Origin: Tetranychus cinnabarinus
Lineage: Eukaryota > Arthropoda > Arachnida > Trombidiformes > Tetranychidae
Assembly: GCA_022266195.1 (NCBI GenBank)
Contig: WHVY01000002.1
Location: 8,819,001 to 8,883,000, forward strand
Reading direction: 5' to 3'
Length of the DNA stretch: 64,000 nucleotides
Notes under the pieces: model-generated
Told to the model about the DNA's origin: nothing
What the model saw: the letters and a program-made list of their open reading frames with translations, nothing else
The model's database searches: none
Program-made: the position numbers and the translations under genes
Shown here: positions 47,433 to 58,688 of the stretch, piece by piece
Layout of the letters: each line of letters begins with the position of its first letter
Numbering within the stretch: position 1 is the first letter of the stretch

Positions 47433-48699
47433 TCAGCTACCCTTATCCAACACTGTCAGCAAGTTAATACCAGTATCCAGTTTCTTTAATTGTTTGAAAA
47501 ATTTATGGCTGAGCAATTGAACAGCAGCAGGCCTAAAAGAGAAATTAAAAAAAGGTTTAAAAAAGTTCAAATTCAATAGATTATTTAGATTGAAATCAAT
47601 GTTGTACCAACCTTTTGCCTGGATCATGATGGAGACAAAGCTCAACGGTGAAAGAATGAAAATGATTGCTGAAACAACGGTTCCGATAAACTTCGTAGCG
47701 AACTCGCTCTTCTTCACTTAAATCTATGATGAGATGATAAAAAAAGTAGATGAGTTTTCATGGTGTCATCTTCCGTGGAATCGATTATGAAATTAAATAT
47801 CAGCTGAAACGAAATGTTTAGCATATCTGATATTTGAAAAATTATAACTAAGCTCGAGTAACTAGAGCTAGAGAGAAAAAAATATTGCTTGATGACAAGA
47901 AATGTATATGAAGTGAATGTAAATGATAATTACCGTCAGTAGGCAATTCAAAGAGCTCTGCACAATTCGAATCAATAGGTCTAGGAAAGTTTCCTGTTAA
48001 TTTATCTAATAACATTTCAGTTGGTTGAAGATCAGCAAACGGAACACAGCCATTAGCAAGCTCACAACAGGTTATACCAAGAGAATAGATGTCAGAAGTT
48101 GTTGTATAACCAAGAAGGTTTTGCTCCAATAATTCAGGAGCAAGCCAATTAAGATTGGGTTTAGCATTGTTAGGGTATGTGTGGATTGATTGTAGTAATT
48201 TTCCGTCATGCATTAAGCTTGTCGCATATTGAAAACCGGTTAATAAACATCTTCCGTGAGGACCATAAACTAGTAAATGTTGACCGCGAATAGCTCGATG
48301 AATTATTCCCTGGTTATGAATATATTCTAAGGCAGAAAGAGTATCACGGACAATAAATGAAATGGCAAGCTCAGATAATCCAGATGGTTTACTCAGTTCG
48401 GATGCAGAACCATATTGACAATAAGGTGACACTATCCATAGATGTTCAAATTGAAGAAAACAGGAGAGATATGGTAAAATATTCTCATGTCTTAACGATC
48501 TTGTTAAATAAATATCTTTCTTTACATTATCCAATTGAGTGTCATTCGTTTCCTCCAGATTAATTGTTTTAATAGCTAAAAATTGGCCAGTTGAATGATA
48601 TTTTCCTCTGTAAACTTTATCATCTATCTTCTCAAAGAGCTGGTAAGCATCGGGTGAGCATTGGAGCAAATTTATTGACATTGAACTAGGATAATCCAT
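47433..48699 (-). CDS. STRAD: STE20-related adaptor pseudokinase (STRAD)
   Basis: STRAD activates the LKB1 kinase allosterically together with MO25. Three exons: 48699-47934, 47723-47612 and 47532-47433, with GT-AG introns in phases 1 and 2, giving about 325 residues. The kinase fold is readable: VYRGKYHSTGQFLAIKTINL (beta3 Lys kept), SLRHENILPYLSCF, HRAIRGQHLL where active kinases have HRD...N, LTGFQY in place of DFG, NLNWLAPELL (APE) and SDIYSLGITCCELANG. Loss of the HRD Asp and of DFG identifies a pseudokinase, as expected for STRAD. Exon 2 gives FTVELCLHHDPGKR, and exon 3 AAVQLLSHKFFKQLKK, like the STRAD C-lobe end. Vertebrate STRAD is about 431 residues and ends in a WEF motif for MO25; I see no WEF here, so the tail is short or another exon is missed. 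A truncated copy lies at 18401-18690. Confidence 0.9.
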
Positions 48700-48853
48700 G
48701 ACTCTAAATCAGTTAAATAGATAATAAAAAGAAATAGCAATAAGCTAGAAATCAATCCAAACCCAGCCAATAAGAGACCAGCACAAACAAAAACAAACCA
48801 AGGTAATTGTTGCCATAGAAACACACATGATTTTGGCGAATTTAATTTAAAAT

Positions 48854-49144
48854 TTAAAATCTGAGTGACTCATTGTCAGTGAGAGAGATCACAAGATTCT
48901 GATGAACACAAGTTGATCCTGAATTCAGCTTCTCATTTAATTCATCTCTCGGCTGCAGCCAAAAGATATTCAATTCAAGTGACTCATAGTCGCTTTTAAA
49001 CTGACTAACCCAAGTTAACGCCCTGTTTTTCATGTTTATTATATTTCTGGTTTCGATGTCATCTCTTGCAACTCTTGTGACAATTGAATTTTTTTTCTGT
49101 TGAAACTTCAATTTAAGATAATGAAGGGAAGCTGGAGGTCTCAC
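48854..49144 (-). CDS. Possible small exon or uORF upstream of STRAD
   Basis: Open frame of about 96 codons ending SLRF, 155 bp upstream of the STRAD start and on the same strand. It has no ATG at its beginning. The first internal ATG gives about 59 residues (MKNRALTWVSQFKSDYESLE). An acceptor-like tattatag precedes it, so it could be the last exon of an upstream gene, or part of the STRAD leader. It is also open in the duplicate at 17956-18246, which differs by two replacements and one silent change in the part I compared. I do not recognise it. Confidence 0.3.
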   Translation of the reverse strand: MRPPASLHYLKLKFQQKKNSIVTRVARDDIETRNIINMKNRALTWVSQFKSDYESLELNIFWLQPRDELNEKLNSGSTCVHQNLVISLTDNESLRF

Positions 49145-50005
49145 TATAATAATTGATTGACTTTAATTGAAAAAATTGAAGGAAGCTGAAGATAACCATA
49201 AATATGAAGCTAAGTTTAGGTAACCAGCGAGGAATTGACTTACAACTTACTCTGTTATCAAAAAATTATGTGAACTGGTTGTTTCTTTTTTTGAGATTTT
49301 TCGTGAATATCTCGAATTATCTGCAGTTTAATTTACACGCAATGATCTTGATATGTTGACACTAATGAGGATACGCGGAGGTTGGAAAGGTTCAAGTGTT
49401 TACGCGTTAGTTTACTCGTATTCAGATTCGGGTGAGGTAGTAACTAGTAGTTATTATTAATAGCCTAATTTCTGGTTAGTTTGATATTTTTGGTCTTTTC
49501 GGGTACATTGATGAGTAAAAAATTTCAGAAGAAAAGTCCGGTGAGGTCAGAATTGACAATTACTCCAAACTCGACTGAAATCGCACTTTAAACTGCGCGG
49601 TTGTTAATGAATGATGGCAAATGTAGGCAATAAATAATTATCTACCAGTAATAATCTAGCAGATGAACTTGATGATTGTTAACTTTTACCGATACCTATT
49701 TTTTGATAAATAATAAATCAGTTTGATCATCCATCAAAAAGTTTTTTTCATAAACTTTCCTTTATTGGTGTTGTCAACTAAATTCGAATCAACTCTAGAA
49801 AATAATTCATTGATTGATCTGCGGTTTGAAAATACAGTCTCATATGAATCTTCAAGAAAATATGTTGATAAGTAAATAAACAAGATGGTAACGAAGATAC
49901 AATTGTAACTCTTGCATGAATGACGATCATCCGTTCATCTCTAACATATTTAAGGTTTAATTGTTAAGTGACTTTCTCTTCGACTTTTTATAAGTGTTTG
50001 GCATA

Positions 50006-53000
50006 ATGTCTCGATTTAATGAAAAAGGTTTTGAGTTTTGTATTGATCGAGGTGGTACATTCACCGATGTTTATGCCAAATGCCCAGATGGTTCCACAGT
50101 TATTTCCAAATTATTGTCCTGTGATCCTGACAATTATGATGATGCTCCAAGAGAAGGTATTTATCGGATAATTAATTCATATTATAATAAGTCATTTGAT
50201 ATTAATGAAAACCCCAGGAAGAAAAAATTAATCGATGGATCTGTCATTAAAAGCATACGAATGGGTACCACAGTTGCTACAAATGCTTTGCTTGAACGTA
50301 AAGGGGAGCCTATGGCACTTTTGGTAACCAAAGGTTTTCGTGATATTCTTTATATTGGTAATCAGTCTCGTCCTTCCATCTTCGATTTGTCCGTAAACAT
50401 ACCTGATGCCTTATATTCTGCCGTTATTGAGGTTGATGAGCGTTTGTTATTAGCCTCTGAAAAGTGTTGTATTAAAGATTGGTCTAACTTGCCATCAGCA
50501 ATCGGTGTTACCGGAGAAACTGTAATCATTGAAAAGACTGTTGATGTTGCTGATCTAAGGAATCAATTAATTCAGTTGAAGTCCCTCGGAATAAATAGTT
50601 TGGCAGTTGCACTTCTCCACTCTTATATTTATCCCGATCATGAAATAGTGGTTGAGAAGGTTGCTCGAGAGCTAGGTTTTGATTATGTCACATTATCTTC
50701 TAAAGTTATGCCGATGGTTAAAATTGTTGATCGTGGCTTTACTTCATGTGCAGACGCTTATTTAACACCTGCAATCCATCGATATATTAGTGACTTTGCC
50801 TCTGGATTTATTAACGGATTAGAGTCTCTTCCCGTTTTATTCATTCAGTCGGATGGTGGACTGACTCCTGTTAATCAGTTTACAGGTTTTAAAGCCATTT
50901 TATCTGGACCTGCTGGAGGAGTAGTTGGCTATTCACGTACAACTATCTCAGATTTAGGACCAAATCAGGCTGTAATTGGTTTTGACATGGGCGGCACATC
51001 AACCGATGTATCTCGATATCACAATACGTTAGAGCATACTTATGAAAATGTTACTGCCGGAGTTGTCATCAAAGCTCCTCAATTGGATATCAATACTGTT
51101 GCTGCCGGTGGAGGATCTCGTCTATTTTATCGTTCTGGTCTTTTTGTTGTCGGTCCAGAATCCGCTGGGGCTTTTCCAGGACCTGTTTGTTATCGATTTG
51201 GTGGTCATCTAACTGTGACGGATGCGAATGTTGTTTTAAATAGAGTTTTGTCTGATTATTTTCCAAAAGTTTTTGGACCCACCAAAGATAAGTCATTGGA
51301 CAGAGCTGCGTCAATAAAATCAATGGAAGCCTTAACAAGTGAGATTAATCGTGACTTGGGAACATCAATGAGCGTAGAAGAGGTCGCATTAGGATTTATA
51401 AAAGTTGCTAATGAAGCAATGAGTCGTCCTATTAGAGCCATTACTGAAGGTAAAGGTTATTCAGCCTCATCTCACGTATTGACATGTTTTGGTGGAGCTG
51501 GAGGACAACATGCTTGCTCTATTGCTCGCTCACTAGGAATCAACAAAGTATTCATCCATCGATATGCTGGTATTTTGTCTGCTTACGGAATGGCTTTGGC
51601 TGATATTGTCCATGAAGAACAAGAACCCTCCGCATTTGTTTACTGTGAATCCAATTTTAAGGCCATTGATGATCGTTTCATGCATTTGATTCGTAAATGT
51701 GAAGAATTTCTTCTAGAACAAGGATTTAAACGAACCCAATTGCAGTATGAATTGTATCTGAATATGAGGTATGAAAAAACCGATTTCCCTTTAATGATCT
51801 TATCCTCTGCATCTTCCAATTGTCTTTCAACTATTGCTGGCGATGGAAAATTTTGCATGGTTGGAAATTTCGGGGATACATTCAACCTACGATACCAAAA
51901 GGAATTTGGTTTCAAAATGGATCCAAAGAGAAAAGTAGTTATCGATGATATTCGTGTTCGTGGAATAGGAAAGTCAACTGATGATGACAATTTAGCTAAA
52001 GAAGAAGCTAGCAAAGATTATTTCAACGAGGCGGAGGAAACTATTCAATGTTACTTTGAAGACGTTGGATACATGGCAACTAAAGTTTATCGTCTTGAAA
52101 AATTAGAACCAGATCAAACTATTGGTGGTCCAGCTATCATCATTGAAAAATCTTGTACAATTTTGGTTGAACCTGAATGTATGGCTAGAATCACGCGACA
52201 AGGAAATATTGTTATAGATTTACAGCAAAAAACTTCAGATGAATTATCCATGAAAAATACAAGCTCAATTGATTCAATTACTTTGTCCATATTTTCTCAT
52301 CGTTTTATGTCGATTGCTGAGCAAATGGGTCGTATCCTGCAACGAACAGCAACATCAACTAATATAAAAGAGCGACTTGACTTTTCTTGTGCTCTTTTCG
52401 GACCTGACGGAGGTTTGGTATCAAATGCGCCTCACATTCCTGTTCATTTGGGCGCAATGCAAGAAGCTGTTCGTTTCCAGTTAAACCATAGAGGTGGTGA
52501 TTTAAAACCTGGAGATGTATTATTATCTAATCATCCTGGTGCTGGAGGCTCCCATTTACCTGATTTAACTGTTATTACTCCTGTTTTTGCTGAAAATCAA
52601 AAATCATCGAATCCTGTGTTTTTCGTAGCAAACCGAGGTCACCACAGTGACATTGGCGGAATCACACCAGGCTCAATGCCTCCTCATTCTGTTAAACTGT
52701 CTGAAGAAGGAGCTGTATTCATGTCTTTCAAGATTGTAGAAAATGAAGTTTTCCAAGAAGATAAATTGGTTGAAGCTTTACAAGCTCCTGGTAAAGAACC
52801 AGGTAACTTTGGATCACGAAATTTATTTGACAATATCAGTGATTTAAAAGCTCAAATTGCTGCAAATCAAAGAGGAATTTTATTAGTCAATGAAATGATT
52901 AGACAATATGGTTTAGAAGGTGTTCAAAAGTACATGAAATACATTCAAGAAAATGCTGCTCGTTGTGTTCGTGATATGCTTATCTCTATCTCCTCTAAAC

Positions 53001-53996
53001 TCAAAACTTCTAACCTGGAAGCATCAGACTTTATGGACGACGGTACACAGATTAAATTAAAAATTGAAATAGATCCAACAATTGGCAATGCTACTTTTGA
53101 TTTTACGGGAACTGGTATCGAAGTTTATGGCAATTGCAATTCTCCTAAAGCGGTTACATTATCAGCCATAATTTATTGCCTTCGATCTATGATTGGCTAT
53201 GATATTCCATTGAATCAAGGCTGTTTGGAACCAATCAAAGTAATAATTCCTCAAGGGTCAATTCTGTGGCCAAGTCTTGAAGCTGCAGTTGTTGGTGGCA
53301 ATGTTTTGACCTCTCAACGTGTTGTTGATGTAATCCTTGAAGCTTTTCAAGCCTGTGCTGCTTCACAAGGCTGTATGAATAATATTACATTTGGAGATGA
53401 AACTATGGGTTATTATGAAACTGTTGCTGGCGGAGCAGGTAAATTTAATCTGGTAAATTTGAATATTCCAACAAAAATGCTCATTTCATTTCTTTTATCT
53501 TTCAGGAGCTGGACCTCACTGGAACGGGCGAAGTGGTGTTCATACTCATATGACCAACACTCGCATCACTGATCCTGAAATAATGGAGAAACGTTATCCA
53601 ATTGTTTTAAGAGAGTTTCATCTGAATCCCGGCTCTGGAGGAAACGGAAGATATAAAGGTGGAGATGGAATCATTAGAAAAATTCTTTTCAGAAAACAAA
53701 TGATTCTATCTGTGTTAACTGAGAGGCGAGTTTTTGCGCCCTATGGATTACATGGTAATTATAATTTTGCATACACATAATGAATGTAAACAAAAAATTA
53801 AATTTTTCAATTTTACTCTAATTTAACTATTCTTTTTTAATCAGGCGGAGAACCAGGCTCTCGAGGGTCCAATGTCATGCATTTTTCAAGTGGACGACAA
53901 GTCAATTTAGGATCGAAGTCTTCAATCAAAGTTGAACCAGGCGATACATTTTGCCTCACTACCCCTGGAGGAGGTGGATATGGTTCATTAGATTAA
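50006..53996 (+). CDS. OPLAH: 5-oxoprolinase (ATP-hydrolysing)
   Basis: Cytosolic enzyme of the gamma-glutamyl (glutathione) cycle: 5-oxo-L-proline + ATP + 2 H2O gives L-glutamate + ADP + phosphate. Three exons: 50006-53438, 53506-53754 and 53845-53996, with two short phase-1 GT-AG introns, giving about 1277 residues (human about 1288, so complete). N-terminal hydantoinase A part: FCIDRGGTFTDVYA (phosphate loop), MGTTVATNALLERKG, FDMGGTSTDVSRY, CFGGAGGQHACSIARSLG. C-terminal hydantoinase B part: SNAPHIPVHLGAMQEAV, LSNHPGAGGSHLPD, NRGHHSDIGG, PGSGGNGRYKGGDG, and the Gly-rich end TTPGGGGYGS. The start is the ATG of MSRFNEKG; a GTG four codons earlier is unlikely. It diverges from STRAD, about 1.3 kb away. 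Confidence 0.95.
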
Positions 53997-55030
53997 TTAA
54001 CTTGAACAAATTTAAGAAATCCGTTTCTGAATATGTTTCTTGTGATAGCTTTCTTAAATGTCAAATAGTTTCAATCACTTAGATATGCCAAAAGTTTATT
54101 TCATATTGATAGATTTTATACTGTTTTGAACCCAAGAATCTGAATAAATATCAATATTTATTCGGAGTAAATAACAATTTTTTCATCTCATATTATACAT
54201 ACTGTATATGATATACATTGAAAAAATGAATAGACGAAAGAAGATGAATATTAACTGTACTCATTGCTGTGGTAACCAACTTTTGTTATGTTATTATTTC
54301 ATTCGTTCTCTTGGAAGTCAATTGATCAAAATAAAAATTATCAAACAGTATCTCTACTTTCAGTTGAAATAAACAAAATATATTAATTCGTCTCAGAAAA
54401 TCACTAGCACAAATTGTCATTACAACTTTGATAAATTTTGCTTCACAATATTCAATAGCTGATATCATCGTACATTTAATTCGTGTTTCAGCTCAAACAT
54501 TGGTAACAAAAGTGGTAAACAGGTAAGAGAGTTTGATTTCCTTCTGGTAAACTAAGAATTGCTTTCGATTTTTACAATTTGTGATTTGTTGGTGTTAACT
54601 TTCTGATTTATTGAGATTATCTATCGGTACATTTAACTATCTTGCCGTTTCCAGTTTTTGTTATTTTTACGATTTCTTGTTGCTCTTCCCATAGTCTCGA
54701 AACTGCTTGCAGCTAGTCGCTATCAATATTACATATGTGTACATTAAGTATTTAAATCAATCAAGTTTTTTATTGATCGCAAGACTTGACAGAATCTTGA
54801 TTCAGTCTTTTTGTTATTGTCACTCATTTCTCTCTGTTTCTCATCCAAATACAATATACGATTCAATTAGATCGAGATTACTATGTCAATATGTAATTGA
54901 TTATTCGGTTAAACATTCAGAGTAATAGGAAAAATTCAATTAAATCTATTTTAATTTCAATGAGCTACAAAATTTAATAGATTTATTTTTTAAACCAAAC
55001 TATCCTTTTACACACCAATTATCGCAGGTC
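53997..55030. other. OPLAH-CFAP36 intergenic region
   Basis: AT-rich sequence with the OPLAH 3' end and the CFAP36 promoter/leader. Frames of 60-72 codons lack motifs. Nothing further is recognised. Confidence 0.5.
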
Positions 55031-56359
55031 ATGGAAGCTGAAACGAGCTGGGTTCTTGACTCACTCGTTGGCTTCCTTCAAGGGCCAATCTGGAATATTC
55101 CGATTAATAGTTTCATCGAGCAGCGTTCAATAGGTAAGTAGTGTTAGTAAGATCAATGATGATTGAGTAAATAACAATTAATAATATAATTTTTTTCTCT
55201 AATAGTTTTTGAGCCTGAATACGACGAGGAAAAATACAAGGAAACCAAAGATGAAAGAGAAGCTGAATATCGTAAAATTTTTGAGGAATATGGTATTCTA
55301 GTTGATCGATTACTGAGTGCCCATATGGAGGATCTTTCAATTACATTGGAACAATTTGAAGAAGCTTGTCATAATGCAAAAGGAAGTTTAGGAGCAAAAT
55401 TTCAACAAACATTATTTGAACAAATCTGGGCTGCTAATGATTATGATATATTTCGAGCCTTGATGGTTAAACGTAACATTGAGCTCAACTTACAAGCCAT
55501 GAATATACTGACAACCTCTTTGAGTCAACTGAGCTCCGATGATGCTGCAAAAACAATAAGTTTTCTTATCGACGATGATTCACTGTTGGAACAGGTAATG
55601 AAATTATCACTGGAGGAAGCTCGAGAAGAACAGGATGCATTGGATGAGACAGTTAAAGAGGATGTGCTTCGCATTGCTATAGAAGAGAAAGATCGATTGG
55701 AAGCTGAGAGAGCAAAAGAACAGATCAAATTGGATCGAGCATTAAAAAGAGTAATGAATGGCAACACGGCTGAACTTGCAGAGGATCTAGATAAACCAGC
55801 TGAGGGGCAATCTGGTAAAAACAATGAAGATGACGATGATGGAGTTGAAAATAATCTTGATGTAAAAGTGAAAAATCAAAGTGTAAACAGGGCTGGTTAT
55901 AAATCTTTAAAGACTGAAGATGATGAAGATGAAAGGAAACAAAGCGAACTCGCAAACGAAGGTGAAGATGAAGAGATTGATGATATAAAAGAAGCTCTGC
56001 TTAAGCCAAAAGGACCAACCATCAATCCAGAAGAGATTAAAGCTCGCCAAGAGTATTTGAGACGTCGAAGAGATAAAATTATTGAGACCAAAAGGAAAGA
56101 ACGACAACGACAGGTAGAACAGTTGGAAGAAACTGAAATCAAAGAGAAAAGACCCAAATCGGCAAAAGCAGTTAAAAGTGTTTTAGGGGAAGTGGAAGAT
56201 GATGTGACAGAAGAGGATAAAGGGTTGAGTTTTCGTCGCTCACTTGCAGCCAAGTTGAAAGCTGAAGTAATTGGTGAGTTTTGAATAAACTTTTTAAATA
56301 CAATAAGTATTAATCAGAAACTCTTTGATTTGTTTATTGTTACAGAGAAGAAGAAATGA
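55031..56359 (+). CDS. CFAP36: Cilia- and flagella-associated protein 36 (BART domain)
   Basis: Homologue of CFAP36/CCDC104, an ARL3-binding ciliary protein. Three exons: 55031-55133, 55206-56273 and 56346-56359, all phase-1 GT-AG introns, giving about 394 residues. The N-terminal BART-like domain (about 1-130) begins SWVLDSLVGFLQGPIWNIPI, continues FIEQRSIVFEPE and LVDRLLSAHMEDLSITLEQF, and ends DIFRALMVKRNIELNLQAM, matching human CFAP36 segment by segment. The rest is charged and helical (EEAREEQDALDETVKED; ARQEYLRRRRDKIIETKRKE), probably coiled coil. The last exon adds only EKKK. Without the second splice the frame ends four residues later in GEF, so use of exon 3 is inferred. The gene converges on the zinc-finger gene. 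Confidence 0.9.
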
Positions 56360-56925
56360 TCTGACAGTTCAAATGCATACCATCAGGTCATTAAAGTAAG
56401 CAACTGTACTTTTGGTTTTATTCATAATTTTGGTTTAATAAAAAGCTTTCCAGTATTTAAGTGTTAAAAAGGTTTATTTATTTGATAATAAAATGCAGTT
56501 GAATAATGGCCTAATAATTAGGAAGAACAATTGTAGTTAATTAATATTACATCAAGGACTATGTTTTGCATTTTAGCATAGTTGGCAACATTATTTGTTT
56601 GCTTTAAATAATATAATTGAAAAAACTGATTGCACATACTTTACATGTTTAAAGAAACACCGAAATTGGAAGATATTTTGATAATTTTAAAATGAAGAAT
56701 TGTTTGAATTTGATTCAGATTTTTTTGGACCTTGAATGATTAGTTTGAGGATATGTTATCATTACGAGGGCAAATTATTACTAGATATGGAGAGAAGATA
56801 TGTAAAAAATTGAATCATGTTGGTATAATTTTTTGGTATGATTTTTGGGTTGTTGATTTTTGGTTGGCTTTTGATCAGGTTTGATCGTCAATGTTTATGG
56901 AAGATTCGGTAATTTTATTTGTAAT
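56360..56925. other. CFAP36 / zinc-finger gene convergent spacer
   Basis: AT-rich, with the 3' ends of both genes (AATAAA-type signal near 56437). No coding signal. Confidence 0.5.
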
Positions 56926-58688
56926 TTAATTTACTTTCTTCTTTTTGGCTGAATTTGAAGAGGAAGCTTTGGCCACTGTTGAAGACTTGACGATGGCTCC
57001 ATTGGATTTACCAGAGTGGGCCATTCTGATATGATTATTGAGTTGATTAGGCTCAAGGAATGGTTCTTTACATATATAACAAAATATTGCTAGAAATAAA
57101 GAGTAAATTGTGTGTTAGAGTATTATTAAAAGCTGACAATTTTAACATTCAAATTATAAGAAAATATTACCTTTACTACGATATGATGAACAAGTTCGAG
57201 CATGTTTACGAAGAGCTTTTATTGCAGTACATTCTTGGGAATAGTTGTCAAATACCTTTCCACATGGACAACTTACAATGTGTCGATATTTTTCAAGTAA
57301 TTCAGGATTTTCTGGGTGAATTCGGCGAATATGAACTTTCAAACACGGAATGGAATGGAATGGAGCATCGCAAATATCACAGACAGCACCTATTGAAGGT
57401 AAATTGAAAATAAAATGTTAGATTAATGTGAGATTCAAGCAAAGTAGCCTGGCTTACCATTTTTCATATAAACACTGCATCTTGCGACATGTTGACGGAA
57501 ACTATCATAAGCAGCTTTATAACCCAGAGTATTTTTACTGAACTGCTGACCACATTTGCAAGTATAGAACTGTCTTTTGATATCTCCATTTGTTCCATTT
57601 GTAGTTTCTTTTGTTTTTTCATTACCTAATGTCCCTGAATTTTTAGTTGAGTCAATTGTTTCGGCTTTACTATTTTTATTTGTTCGATCACAGCTGTTTG
57701 GTTTTGTTCGATTGTTTGTTGGATTTTTTGAGCTTTCCAAAAGCTTGAGATAATCATCATTTTTGACCAGCATGACATCAGGTCCATTCAAAGGGAATGA
57801 TGGATGAAGTAATTTTGCCTGTTCCAATTTTCTTGTTAGGTCAAGATTTCGTTGTTTTAAATGATTGATAAAATCGTTTTTCAATTTTTCCGTTTTTTCA
57901 TTACCTTTACAAGCCATTGTCCTAATGGTTTGTGTCGCTTTCTCAGACGAAAATCTTGATCTTGAATCTTGAGACATATCCAAGTTTGTCTTACTTTGTA
58001 CAACATAATCGCAATCTGTCTTTATGGATTCATGAACGATGTCTAACCTTTTGTCCACTTGATCATGAAACCTGTTCTTAAATGCTCCGAAATACCAGGA
58101 TCTCAAGTGAACATTTTGATCCAGATACCGTTGTTTTTGGCACATGATTTCCCCAATTTCGTTTTTTAATTGTGATCTACGATTGAAAATAGATGAGTCT
58201 TGAGTTTGAGCCAGTTTCGATTTTATTTGTATCATTTGTTCCTTGAGTATTGCATTGGTTTTTTCCAATTGTTCATAAATAGCTTTAACATCTTCCTTTG
58301 TGATTTCATCTTCATCACTATCACATTCTTGATTATTATTGCCATCAATTTTACCATTCATCTGATAGTTTTGGTCACATATGTTTTGATTATCTGGGAC
58401 ATCTTTGGTATGAGTATAATTGTCAGAATAGCTCGTACTGATAGCTGGTTGCGGTCTGATATGGAGTTTTCTTCGTTCTTCGCATCTAAATTCATAATTT
58501 ATATCAATCTCGATTTGCTGCTCTTCTTCTTCGTCATCATCATCGATCTCAGTAATTTCTTTCTTGATATGTTCAGGACCAATCAGGAAGCTAGAATTTT
58601 CTCCTATTGAAATTAAATAAGAAAATTATTAATCATATTTAATCTAGTAAATGAATAAAATTACTTTACCTTGAAAGGCAGTGGCCAT
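56926..58688 (-). CDS. Four-exon zinc-finger protein, function unknown
   Basis: Not a gene I recognise. Four exons fit in frame through phase-1 GT-AG introns: 58688-58670 (MATAFQ), 58603-57458, 57389-57171 and 57089-56926, total about 515 residues. The N-terminal part is acidic (DDDDEEEEQQ), then helical with coiled-coil character (EDVKAIYEQLEKTNAILKEQ). Four putative zinc modules follow, alternating in type: CKCGQQF...YDSFRQHVARC; a C2H2 finger CDICDAPF...HIRRIH; CPCGKVF...LRKHARTC; and a C2H2 finger CYICKEPF...HIRMAH. The tail is Ser/Lys-rich. Two fingers use a Cys-X-Cys-Gly start with a His...Cys end. This suggests a nucleic-acid or protein-binding nuclear protein, but no target is evident. 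Confidence 0.75.
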
